The translations under genes were made by a program, and so were the position numbers. From assembly GCA_945956915.1 (NCBI GenBank), contig CAMFJH010000016.1:1-52811 (forward strand): 52,811 bases of DNA, written 5' to 3'. Below are positions 7,575-15,543 of the stretch, one piece after another. Source of the DNA: an uncultured Francisellaceae bacterium (GTDB lineage Bacteria > Pseudomonadota > Gammaproteobacteria > UBA6186 > Azoamicaceae). Within the stretch, counting starts at the first letter, position 1. Every line of letters starts with the position of its first letter. The notes beneath the pieces were generated by a model. It was not told the DNA's origin and searched no databases. It worked only from the letters and a program-made list of their open reading frames with translations.

Positions 7575-8672
7575 ATGAAATTGCAAAAATTTAAATCAAG
7601 TTTGTTAATAGCTATTGCTTTGACAACTTGTATTTTTTTCTCTGAACTTTCGTTGGCTTGCACCGGTATACAATTAAAAGCAAAAGATGGCTCTTTTGTG
7701 AATGGTAGAACCGATGAGTTTGGCCTTAAGATGGATTTAAGCAGTATTTTTATTCCTAGAAATTACACTATGAAAGGCACCTTGCCGGATGGCACACAGG
7801 GGTTAACCTATCAATCAAAATATGCAGCGACAGGGGCTGCTTCTTTTGGTGATACAAATATCATTGATGGCATTAATGAAAAAGGATTGGTTGCGGCAGC
7901 TTTTTATTTTCCAGGTTATGCAGCTTATACTGCTGTTGATAAAACAAATGGAAAAAAAGGCTTATCACCTACTGAATTTACCAATTGGATTTTAACACAA
8001 TTTGCCAGTGTGGATGAGGTTAAAAATAATTTAAAATCAGTCATTATCACGGCCACTGAACCCAAAGGATGGGGATTAGTACCTCCTTTGCATTATATTG
8101 TTTACGATAAACAAGGGAAAAGCATTGTAATAGAACCCATCGATGGACAACTGAAAGTCTATGACAATTCTTTAGGTATTATCACAAATTCACCTACTTT
8201 TGATTGGCATATTACCAACCTCAGAAACTATGTCAATCTGAGTGTATTTAATGTCGATTCAACAAAATTAGGTGGAATAACGATTGATCAATTTGGGCAA
8301 GGAAGTGGATTACATGGTTTGCCTGGTGATTTTTCACCGCCTTCACGTTTTATTCGAGCTGCTATTTTTGCTGCAAATGCAATTCCAAGTGATAATGCTT
8401 CACAAGCTGTGATGCAGTTATTTCATATTTTAAATCAATTTGATATTCCAATAGGTTCTGTTAGAAGTGAAAAGAAAGATGGGGCCAATGAGTTGACTAT
8501 TGCGACTGTTGTTAGAGATCCACAAAATTTAAAATTTTATTATAAAACCTATGATGATCAAAACATTAAGGTAGTTGATCTTAAAGCATTCGATTTTGAT
8601 TCTAAAACAATGCTCTCAATGCTGATTACAGGACAAACAGTGGTTGAAAATGTTTCGCAAAAATTAAAGTAG
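7575..8672 (+). CDS. Secreted choloylglycine hydrolase-family amidase (penicillin V acylase-like)
   Basis: A 365-residue Ntn-hydrolase of the linear-amide C-N hydrolase group (bile-salt hydrolase/penicillin acylase). The start at 7575 follows GGAGGAG; the TTG six codons earlier overlaps that site. A signal peptide (residues 1-28, ending ELSLA) is followed directly by Cys29, which would become the N-terminal nucleophile on processing. Arg45 sits 16 residues later, as in the family, with Glu48 near the position often occupied by Asp. ITNSPTFDWHITNLRNY supplies the catalytic Asn region. Related enzymes cleave N-acyl amino acids, penicillin V, acyl-homoserine lactones or bile salts; the substrate here cannot be told. 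Probably periplasmic. Confidence 0.85.
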   Translation: MKLQKFKSSLLIAIALTTCIFFSELSLACTGIQLKAKDGSFVNGRTDEFGLKMDLSSIFIPRNYTMKGTLPDGTQGLTYQSKYAATGAASFGDTNIIDGINEKGLVAAAFYFPGYAAYTAVDKTNGKKGLSPTEFTNWILTQFASVDEVKNNLKSVIITATEPKGWGLVPPLHYIVYDKQGKSIVIEPIDGQLKVYDNSLGIITNSPTFDWHITNLRNYVNLSVFNVDSTKLGGITIDQFGQGSGLHGLPGDFSPPSRFIRAAIFAANAIPSDNASQAVMQLFHILNQFDIPIGSVRSEKKDGANELTIATVVRDPQNLKFYYKTYDDQNIKVVDLKAFDFDSKTMLSMLITGQTVVENVSQKLK

Positions 8673-8680
8673 CTTTTAAG

Positions 8681-8713
8681 TTTGCATAGCAATTCTTTAT
8701 ATTGCTATGCAAA
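8681..8713 (+). terminator. Terminator-like hairpin after the choloylglycine hydrolase
   Basis: TTTGCATAGCAAT (8681-8693) pairs perfectly over 13 bp with ATTGCTATGCAAA (8701-8713) around a 7-base loop. It starts 9 bp after the stop codon and lies between convergent genes. Only a short T run follows (CGATTTTC), and the sequence before it gives TTAAAAG on the other strand, so it may work in both directions. Confidence 0.6.
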
Positions 8714-8810
8714 CATCGATTTTCAATTATTGTGTTCACCGATATTTAGATTTGTTTTAATGCAATATTTTGCAAATTTTTTAATGATTGTTTGAAAGTT
8801 TCATTTTCAG

Positions 8811-9665
8811 TCAACTCCATACTTTTTTTGATATACAATCGCTATTATTAATTTGAGTTTTTGAGCTTGAAATAAGGGAGGCCGCTATAACCATTATACG
8901 TACAGGAAGTATAACATTAAAGCGTGCTGTTTCAATTTCTGTAGGATCACGTTGAAAATAAGATCTTAAGAATCTTTTTGTACGTATTTTGTTTAATTCT
9001 GAAAAATATGAAAAAGTTGCTAAATCAAAAAAGGGATCACTCATTCCTCCATTTACCCAATCGATTAAAAAAATTTCATCAGTATTTTTTAAAATGATAT
9101 TAGACAAATGAAGGTCAAGGTGTGTTGGTGTGGGGGGTACTGGAAAAAACCTTAATGTTTGTTCAATCTCGTCCATACATAATTTCATTTTAGTTATTTG
9201 ATCATTTTGGTGAGTAACTTTTTGTAAAAAGTCATTGAATCTTTTAAATGGAGAAATTGCAATTGGAAACATACTGTTATCTTGATGTAATTTTCTCAAA
9301 ACGTTAGCCATTTTATCGATTAAAAATTCATTTTGAAAATCTTTGGGCTTGGCTTCATTTCCTGGAATATAAGACAAAATTATGCCATCAAATTGAGGAT
9401 CTATATAATGCACTTTTGGGCCAATGCCCAGTTCACCAGCTTGCTGTGCTAGAAAACTTTGATGTGCTTTTGTTAAAAAACTAGCATGCGTAGGAGGGAT
9501 CCTTAAAATGAAAAAAGATCTATTAACCTTAAACTGATAAAGAGTTGCATGACTTTTTCCATTTTTTAAAGGTGATAAAGTTATTTTAGAAGGACATAAG
9601 TTGCTATCTAGGCTATGGTTTTTCAAAAAATTACACAGCAAGTTATCAAAAGATTTATCTAGCAT
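8811..9665 (-). CDS. Phosphotransferase, APH/choline kinase family
   Basis: A 284-residue protein-kinase-like phosphotransferase. The ATP-binding lobe has FFILRIPP. The catalytic loop is HLDLHLSN (H182, D184, N189), and IDWVNGGMSDPFFDLA supplies the metal-binding Asp (D202). This family phosphorylates small hydroxyl substrates such as choline, ethanolamine, thiamine, sugars or aminoglycosides. The spacing resembles choline/thiamine-kinase-like members, but the substrate is not readable. It is separated from the upstream MFS gene by 41 bp on the same strand and could form the last gene of a LuxR-MFS-kinase unit. The last 20 residues are polar and unpatterned. Confidence 0.8.
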   Translation of the reverse strand: MLDKSFDNLLCNFLKNHSLDSNLCPSKITLSPLKNGKSHATLYQFKVNRSFFILRIPPTHASFLTKAHQSFLAQQAGELGIGPKVHYIDPQFDGIILSYIPGNEAKPKDFQNEFLIDKMANVLRKLHQDNSMFPIAISPFKRFNDFLQKVTHQNDQITKMKLCMDEIEQTLRFFPVPPTPTHLDLHLSNIILKNTDEIFLIDWVNGGMSDPFFDLATFSYFSELNKIRTKRFLRSYFQRDPTEIETARFNVILPVRIMVIAASLISSSKTQINNSDCISKKVWS

Positions 9666-9706
9666 AGCATTATACCATTTCGCATGCTCACTTAAAAATG
9701 TATGAT

Positions 9707-10984
9707 TTATCCAGTCGTTGTCACTAATGATAAATCTTGAAAGGAAGTTTTAAATGGTTTTAAAGAAAAAACTATCCCCAAGACACCTAAAAATCCACTT
9801 AAGGTTAAAAGAAGTGCAAGTGAATTTTTCTCTCCTATTTGTGTAGATAAAAAGGTTGCAATAAGTGGAGCAGTTCCGCCTAATAAAGCTTGTCCTAATG
9901 TTTGCCCAAAAGCCACACCGCTGTAACGGTTATTGGTTTTAAATAATTGAGGTAAAAAGCCGGAAGTTACTCCAAATAATCCTGCTCCAAAAATACTAAG
10001 TACCACTTCTGATAAAATAACGTTTGATAAAGTAAAATTTCCATGTAAGTATGAGATCAATGGATATGAAAAAATACACAACCCTAAAGATAATAGAAAA
10101 ACCAAATACGCCTTGTTAATTCTATCTGAAAGCATCCCAAAAACAGGTATTAAAAGAAACCATGAGCTTAAAACCCCGGTATTTAATAACATTATTTGAA
10201 ATTTTTCCAGTTCTAAATTTTTAATTAAAATTGTATTAATATAGATGGTAATCATATATAGAATAATATGTCCCTGAGCACCCATAAGAAATGCACAAAA
10301 AACACTCAATTTATTTGTTTTTAATAAATTGATAAGCGGTATCTTGACTACTTCTTTTTGCTCATTCATTTTTTCAAACATGGGTGTTTCAACCATTCCT
10401 TTGCGAAAAAAATAAATAATTATCCCAAGTGTGCCGCCTAAAAGAAATGGAAGTCTCCACGCTAACTCTGATGTATAGAAAAAAGTTGTAAGAGAACCCA
10501 CTAAACTACCAAATACTGCTCCTAAAAATGCTGTGCTACTCATTATACTTCCAGCAAAACCTCTGTATTTAGAATTGGTGTGCTCAAAGATAAAAACGGC
10601 AGCCCCACTGTATTCTCCTCCAGCACACAAACCTTGCCATAATCTACATAAAATTAAAATAATAGGTGCAGCAAGTCCTATTTGTTGATAGGTAGGAAGC
10701 ATTCCTATGATTAAAGTTGGAAAAGTTACATAGAAAATAGAATTTAATAATGCTTTTTTGCGTCCTCGCTTATCTCCCACATGCCCAAAAATAATAGCAC
10801 CCAGTGGTCTCATGATATAGCCGGCTGCAAAAGTAGCTGTGCCAAGCATAATAGTTACAGCTGGATTATTATTGGGAAAAAAAATAGAAGATAGCATTGT
10901 TGAAAAATAGGCATATAATGTTACATCATATTTTTCCAATGTGTGTCCTGCAATAACCATGAACCAAGATCTTTTTTTAATCAT
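9707..10984 (-). CDS. MFS transporter, metabolite:H+ symporter (ProP-like) type
   Basis: A 425-residue 12-helix inner-membrane carrier. The loop 2-3 signature GDKRGRKKALL (residues 76-86) and RLWQGLCAGGEYSGA (about 112-126) are hallmarks of the MHS branch, which includes ProP, KgtP and ShiA and carries osmolytes or organic acids with protons. Helix 8-9 has the weaker repeat GMLSDRINK. The ATG overlaps the 3' end of the LuxR-type gene by 8 bp, so the two are translationally coupled and the regulator probably controls import of this substrate. A downstream kinase gene on the same strand could act on the imported compound. Confidence 0.85.
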   Translation of the reverse strand: MIKKRSWFMVIAGHTLEKYDVTLYAYFSTMLSSIFFPNNNPAVTIMLGTATFAAGYIMRPLGAIIFGHVGDKRGRKKALLNSIFYVTFPTLIIGMLPTYQQIGLAAPIILILCRLWQGLCAGGEYSGAAVFIFEHTNSKYRGFAGSIMSSTAFLGAVFGSLVGSLTTFFYTSELAWRLPFLLGGTLGIIIYFFRKGMVETPMFEKMNEQKEVVKIPLINLLKTNKLSVFCAFLMGAQGHIILYMITIYINTILIKNLELEKFQIMLLNTGVLSSWFLLIPVFGMLSDRINKAYLVFLLSLGLCIFSYPLISYLHGNFTLSNVILSEVVLSIFGAGLFGVTSGFLPQLFKTNNRYSGVAFGQTLGQALLGGTAPLIATFLSTQIGEKNSLALLLTLSGFLGVLGIVFSLKPFKTSFQDLSLVTTTG

Positions 10985-11867
10985 ATTTCTGTTCCTGTTT
11001 TAAAAATTTATTTAGATATAATATCTGATTATAGATATCACTTTTTAAAAAAATATTAACTATTTCAGTTTTTGTATAATTTTTAAATTTAGACTTTATT
11101 GAATTCCAGTGGCACTCTACAGTTCTATTTGATAAAGTATCGGGATTCCCGTTTTCTAAAGCGATAGCTATACGTTTACATGACATGCCTTGCGCAACAT
11201 AAAATAAAGTTTCTGCCTCTCTTCGAGTAAGATAAATATGCTCATAATTTCCGGAAAAATAAAATCGATTTGGCTTTGTTTCATTAATGAATTTTAAATT
11301 TTTTCTTAGGGTGTTTTGATTGGTTTGAAATATAGGTATTTTATCTTGTACATTTTTAGAAAGTTTTTTAAAGTTTTCCGAGCAAATAATATGATTGGTT
11401 TTTTCTTTAAAATAAGATTTGTAATAATCTAGCAAATCTAAATTGTTTATGTAAAAATCTGAAGCTTGTGTGTTTTCTCTTGTCGTTGCAAAGGCAACTA
11501 TTTCAATATAGCTATCATAGTTTTGATAAAAAGTAATTCCATTCCAAATGTTAAATTCGTATAAAGAATTGTATAAAGGATCGCTTAAATTTCCAGACCA
11601 TAAAAAACTTCGTTTAGAGTCTTCTATGGTTTGCACAATTTTAGGAGCGATTTCACTACTGATTAATAAATTTTGTTGTACACTTTGCTCTACCCAATTT
11701 TTTTGAGTGGTAAGATGTAGGAGTGTTCCGTCTTTATTAAGTCTTCGATAGGTGAATAAAAAAATTCCAAAATTATCTTGAAGAGGAGCGTTAATCTCTT
11801 CTAATTTAGCTAATAGGCTTGTATTGAAGTCAATACTTTCTTTTGAAAGGTCCATAAATAACACCAT
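10977..11867 (-). CDS. LuxR-family transcriptional regulator
   Basis: A 296-residue regulator. The C terminus is a LuxR-type helix-turn-helix: LTRREAETLFYVAQGMSCKRIA, then TLSNRTVECHWNSIKSKF (about residues 213-265), with the usual Glu, Gly and Val positions. The first 200 residues form a PAS-like sensor with a TYRRLNKDGTLLHL strand pair, a type I associate with Legionellales. There is no phospho-acceptor domain. The ATG chosen at 11867 has an alternative Met four codons later, and neither has a strong ribosome-binding site. It overlaps the MFS gene and likely regulates it. A CGTATTAATACG palindrome lies 34 bp upstream. Confidence 0.85.
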   Translation of the reverse strand: MVLFMDLSKESIDFNTSLLAKLEEINAPLQDNFGIFLFTYRRLNKDGTLLHLTTQKNWVEQSVQQNLLISSEIAPKIVQTIEDSKRSFLWSGNLSDPLYNSLYEFNIWNGITFYQNYDSYIEIVAFATTRENTQASDFYINNLDLLDYYKSYFKEKTNHIICSENFKKLSKNVQDKIPIFQTNQNTLRKNLKFINETKPNRFYFSGNYEHIYLTRREAETLFYVAQGMSCKRIAIALENGNPDTLSNRTVECHWNSIKSKFKNYTKTEIVNIFLKSDIYNQILYLNKFLKQEQKYD

Positions 11868-12235
11868 ATCAAATCAGCACACCATACATTATCACAAATA
11901 TCGTATTAATACGTATATTTTTTTGTTTTAGTTTTATATTTAACTAATACAATAGTACAATAACTTAAATTCACTATCTTTTTTGAAGTTTATATCTAAA
12001 ATTATTTTAATTAATCTATTTAAGCTCTGTATTTTTTACGGATATTTTTTTTTAAGTATAAAAATATAATTAATGTATCAATAAAATGTAATTAAAGGGG
12101 AGATATTGTTTCAACCTTTTACTTATGTTAGGGGTTTTTGGATCTGGGTCATGGTTTCTAAGCAAGCCCGGCGGATACTGAAATGCATATTTGATTGTAT
12201 GTAATGACATGAGATCAGATTTAAGGAGGCTATAA
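11868..12235. promoter_or_regulatory. Very AT-rich divergent intergenic region
   Basis: This 368-bp spacer separates the minus-strand LuxR gene from the plus-strand heme-oxygenase-like gene, so it must carry both promoters. A perfect 12-bp palindrome, CGTATTAATACG, lies at 11902-11913, just upstream of the regulator and possibly its own binding site. At the right end, TTTAAGGAGG (12220-12229) is the ribosome-binding site of the next gene. I could not single out -35/-10 pairs because of the base composition. Confidence 0.5.
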
Positions 12236-12994
12236 ATGACAAAAAATTGCTCTTTACAAAATGTGAATTCATTTTTAGATTCAGAAATTGAATCACGATT
12301 TAAAAAACATCCATTTTCTAAAATTCCGATAACGAATAATTATCAGATTATCATGGAAAATTATTTTGCAATGTCTCAAGCATTCGCATATTTACAAGCA
12401 GGTAGTCAAAAGGATCAATTTGAGTTAACAACTACAGTAGGAAATTTTTTGTGCTGGGATGAGACAAGGGGTTTATATCCTGCCATAGCTATGCAGTTAA
12501 AAGCGTTACCACGGATCTTTGAGATTTGGCGCTTTCATTCTAATCGTTTAAAACAGGATTGCAGAACATTATTTGGCAACGAAATTAAAGCGGACTATAG
12601 CCAATCAACTAGCTCTTATTTAAATCAATTTTATAAACAATTGGCATCTAGCTGCCCAATCACCCGAGTTAGTGCTATCTTAAGTTTTGAGACTCATGCG
12701 AATGCAATGATTAGATCTTTATGGGACAGTGTATCCGATGCTTTTCCTTATGTAGATAAAAGTAATTTAACATACTTTCATATGCAGATCAGTGGTGATA
12801 AACCAGCTGAAAAATCTCATATGGAAACAACAAACAACTTAATTAATAGAATAATTTCAGAATTACAAAGCTCATTATTTATTGAAAAATTTTTAGAAAA
12901 TTATGCTTTACATTATATTTGGTGTCAAAATATAGTTGATATCAGTCGGGAGGATAGCGAAATAACCCAAAAGGGGAATACTGTATCTCATTAA
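12236..12994 (+). CDS. Heme-oxygenase-like (TenA/PqqC/CADD fold) protein
   Basis: A 252-residue all-helical protein. Landmarks for the iron-containing heme-oxygenase-like fold are SFETHANAMIRSLW (about residues 150-163), with Glu and His as candidate metal ligands, and YFHMQISGDKPAEKSHMET (about 180-198). The latter matches the FxxHxxxDxxHxxxxxx pattern of that group with some drift. Members are diiron oxidases, thiaminases or cofactor-synthesis enzymes. The start is supported by AAGGAGG 7 bp upstream. It is divergent from the LuxR-MFS pair, which may point to shared regulation. The assignment to fold is moderate and to reaction nil. Confidence 0.6.
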   Translation: MTKNCSLQNVNSFLDSEIESRFKKHPFSKIPITNNYQIIMENYFAMSQAFAYLQAGSQKDQFELTTTVGNFLCWDETRGLYPAIAMQLKALPRIFEIWRFHSNRLKQDCRTLFGNEIKADYSQSTSSYLNQFYKQLASSCPITRVSAILSFETHANAMIRSLWDSVSDAFPYVDKSNLTYFHMQISGDKPAEKSHMETTNNLINRIISELQSSLFIEKFLENYALHYIWCQNIVDISREDSEITQKGNTVSH

Positions 12995-13119
12995 ATGTAG
13001 AATTGTTTAGAGGTGCTAAGTTTTAAGAAACGAGATGATAGCGATAGAATATGACATCTACTATTATAGCTTATTTTATATTGGTAGATGCCATTTCTAA
13101 ATACAATCTTAATAAAAAT

Positions 13120-13437
13120 TTATCTTAAGCGATAGCTTGAATTCGAAACTCCAGGAGTAGTCACCATTGTAACACCTCCTACTTTTAAGGAATCAAGTTC
13201 GCTAGCTGTGAGAATTGCACCACGCAATTCAAGAGAAGTCACACAAGGGTTATCTTGTAAAAAAGATTTTACAGTAGATAAGGATGGGCAAGTACCCTCT
13301 TCATAACAACATAAAGATAATTTGTTATTGTTTTCTGATAAACCTTGGGTAAAAAATGATTTATCAGTCTCATTAATATGATCAAAGTTAATCTTAATAT
13401 CTTGCTCTGGTTTTTTACTTTTGTTTGTTGTATACAA
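13120..13437 (-). CDS. Small LRR-like hypothetical protein
   Basis: A 105-residue protein starting at TTG with GGGAGG 8 bp upstream. The ATG-free start is accepted on that site. The middle has CPSLSTVKSFLQDNPCVTSLELRGAI, which resembles a single leucine-rich repeat preceded by the linker of the LRR proteins found elsewhere in this window. The rest is polar and short for an LRR protein, so it may be the remnant of a longer one or a small stand-alone protein. No signal peptide. Confidence 0.5.
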   Translation of the reverse strand: MYTTNKSKKPEQDIKINFDHINETDKSFFTQGLSENNNKLSLCCYEEGTCPSLSTVKSFLQDNPCVTSLELRGAILTASELDSLKVGGVTMVTTPGVSNSSYRLR

Positions 13438-13600
13438 TTGTATTTCCTCCCAATTAGTTTAAATATTCAGGACAATCTTACTATTATAAGGTTTGTTTGT
13501 CAACTAAAGCTGCCAATTCGAATCTGTGTAAATTCACACATTTTTACCTATAATTCCTAATTGCTTTTAAATAATGATCTTATTTTTGTGATGGCTAAAT

Positions 13601-14239
13601 CTACGCGCTGCAGGAAGAGTAAGTTGCAATCATTTCTTTACTATTTTTACATCCAAGTAATATGCGTAAGCGCTCTAAATAATGGTCAATGGTTCTATTC
13701 GAAAGCTGTAATTCTAGTGCAATCTTTTTATTAGGGTAACTCTTTAACAAGAGGTGTAAGCATTTAGTCTGCTGGGGCGCTAAAAGAATAGCTTTTGGGG
13801 TGTCTTTATGTAAGAGATAGGTTTGTTGATTTTGCTTGCTTTGCAAAGCTAAGCAGTCCATAAATTCAGATTTTTTTTGTTGCACATCATTTGGAGTCGG
13901 GCTTAAGTCTTTTGTAGAAAAACCTGAGCCCTGCATGTCGAGGGCATATTGAAATTGATAAGCACTTGATAAATTTTTGGATTGTTGTACTTTTTCATGA
14001 AAATGATAAATAAATTTTTGCAACAAATCTAAATTGCTTAAGTAAACTTGATTAATCGCTTTATTATTGAGGTGCGTTGCAAAATGATAGAAGTCTTTTA
14101 AGTTCTCTTTGCTGTTTACTATAGTAAAGGCATGCTTAACACCAAATTCGCTGCCTTCTTGGTTCATTTTATCGGTTTCACGAGTGTTTTCTATAAAATC
14201 CCACATAATATGTTTATCTAATTGTGTCTCCTTAGCCAT
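13601..14239 (-). CDS. LuxR-family regulator lacking its 5' end
   Basis: A 212-residue frame whose C terminus is a LuxR helix-turn-helix (APQQTKCLHLLLKSYPNKKIA, then LSNRTIDHYLERLR). Its middle, YLSNLDLLQKFIYHFHEK, parallels INNLDLLDYYKSYFKEK of the other LuxR gene at 10977-11867. The marked ATG at 14239 lacks a ribosome-binding site. The frame stays open upstream to about 14305 with GLSNNPAFAEHYLKNKYYNA, which aligns to the sensor segment of the other regulator (HLTTQKNWVEQSVQQNL). Roughly the first 50 residues of the sensor are therefore missing. Likely a truncated, possibly inactive regulator. Confidence 0.7.
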   Translation of the reverse strand: MAKETQLDKHIMWDFIENTRETDKMNQEGSEFGVKHAFTIVNSKENLKDFYHFATHLNNKAINQVYLSNLDLLQKFIYHFHEKVQQSKNLSSAYQFQYALDMQGSGFSTKDLSPTPNDVQQKKSEFMDCLALQSKQNQQTYLLHKDTPKAILLAPQQTKCLHLLLKSYPNKKIALELQLSNRTIDHYLERLRILLGCKNSKEMIATYSSCSA

Positions 14240-14344
14240 GTGGATGTCAGCATTGTAATATTTGTTTTTTAGATAATGCTCTGCAAAAGCGGGGTTGTTA
14301 GATAAGCCTATACAAAATTAAAACCCTTCTATAACATTGAGTTA

Positions 14345-14812
14345 TTGTTGTGTTATGCTTCGGATCAAACGCGGCTTGATGCTGTTCAACGAAGAGAACA
14401 AGAACAAGCCTTTGTACAAGCAGATCCTAAAGATGTGATCGCCAAAGGTAAAGATTTTCCTTTACGTTTTCCTATTTACTTTCAGTTTGCAGATAAGATA
14501 AGCTTTTATTGGCAAAATGAATTACAAAATGGACAGCTGCCCAAACCTGCTGCTACTTGGGAAAGAACTACGAATGAAATTGTGATTCATGATGCTGTAG
14601 ATTGGGCTAAATTTTGTAAACAATACCATGAAGATCTAAAAGCTGCTGCTCAGCCTGTACCAGAAGCATTAGTTCAATATTTTGGCAAAATAGATTTGGC
14701 TTCGACTTCGTTTTCAACTTTGCCTGGTTACCAAGCGAGTATTGCAAATACTTCAGGACAAAGCACTTCTACCAAAGTGGCAACATCAACTTCGGCAAAA
14801 TTGACATCTTAA
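14345..14812 (+). CDS. Hypothetical protein, probably 5'-truncated
   Basis: A 155-residue reading from a TTG without a ribosome-binding site. The frame is open back to a stop at 14303 with no ATG. The body has alternating aromatic and charged residues (FPLRFPIYFQFADKISFYW), then a helical DWAKFCKQYHEDLKA stretch. The last 45 residues are rich in Ser, Thr and Ala, like a flexible tail. No family recognised. Because the gene on the other side of 14306-14344 also lacks its 5' end, a deletion or rearrangement in that short gap may have removed both starts. Confidence 0.45.
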   Translation: MLCYASDQTRLDAVQRREQEQAFVQADPKDVIAKGKDFPLRFPIYFQFADKISFYWQNELQNGQLPKPAATWERTTNEIVIHDAVDWAKFCKQYHEDLKAAAQPVPEALVQYFGKIDLASTSFSTLPGYQASIANTSGQSTSTKVATSTSAKLTS

Positions 14813-14847
14813 TCTTCTGAATGCATATAACAGGGAGGTTATATGCA

Positions 14848-15288
14848 TTATAGGATATCAATGCATTGCCAATTATCATCAGCAAGCCCTAATTTTAAAT
14901 AAAACGGATGTGCTGAAATCCCTAACAAATGATTAGGCATTTTTGGAATGCTGATAGAATCTTGTGGAGAAAACATAGCCAATGTTAGGTGAGGCCGATA
15001 AAGGTTTCCTTGAGTGTTTAAAGGCTGTAATCTATTTTTTTTTGCAAACTCTAAACATTTTGATTGAATGTTTAATAAGTCCTCTTGCCTTGCAATGTTT
15101 AAATCAGCAGAATATCTTCCTGAAAATTCCCCATGCAAAGTGTTTATATTTAAACTCAAAAACTCAGGATACAAAAGCTTATTATGTATTAGAACCCATT
15201 CTTTAACATCATCAAGAAGCTGATTATTTGCTTCAGATGAAAATTGTAAAAGACTGATATGTGGAAGGCTATCTTTTCCTATGCTCAA
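14848..15288 (-). CDS. 2H phosphoesterase (2'-5' RNA ligase/cyclic phosphodiesterase-like)
   Basis: A 146-residue protein with the paired catalytic motifs of the 2H superfamily: PHISLLQF near residue 9 and RPHLTLAMF near residue 100, each the HxS/T type. These enzymes open cyclic phosphodiesters or join RNA ends with 2'-5' linkage. The start is a TTG without a good ribosome-binding site, and the first His motif falls only nine residues in, where family members have 35 or so. The N terminus may be cut short or the start misplaced, though an upstream stop leaves room for only a few more residues. Confidence 0.6.
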   Translation of the reverse strand: MSIGKDSLPHISLLQFSSEANNQLLDDVKEWVLIHNKLLYPEFLSLNINTLHGEFSGRYSADLNIARQEDLLNIQSKCLEFAKKNRLQPLNTQGNLYRPHLTLAMFSPQDSISIPKMPNHLLGISAHPFYLKLGLADDNWQCIDIL

Positions 15289-15439
15289 AATAAACCCGAA
15301 AACTCAGATGCATTTGTATAGATAAGCTGAACTTCAAATATTATCACACTTACTTCGACTCTTCTAGAATGTCAGCTGGATGGCTCTAAAGTTCAAAAAT
15401 TTCATTGTGCTTAATAGCCGCTCTATACAAAGAGTATTG

Positions 15440-15468
15440 TTGCTTTCTATTTAAAATTTTATTATAAT
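15440..15468 (+). promoter_or_regulatory. Predicted sigma-70 promoter of the astacin-like gene
   Basis: TTGCTT (15440-15445) and TATAAT (15463-15468) are separated by 17 bp and followed by a 70-bp leader to the ribosome-binding site at 15531. The -10 box is perfect and the -35 matches four of six positions. In sequence this AT-rich, some chance hits are expected. Confidence 0.45.
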
Positions 15469-15543
15469 GAAGTCAAAGTTAAGGTCCTGAGTTAATTTGT
15501 TTGTAGTGTGAAAATTTTATATCTATGGAAAAGGAGGCATAAA

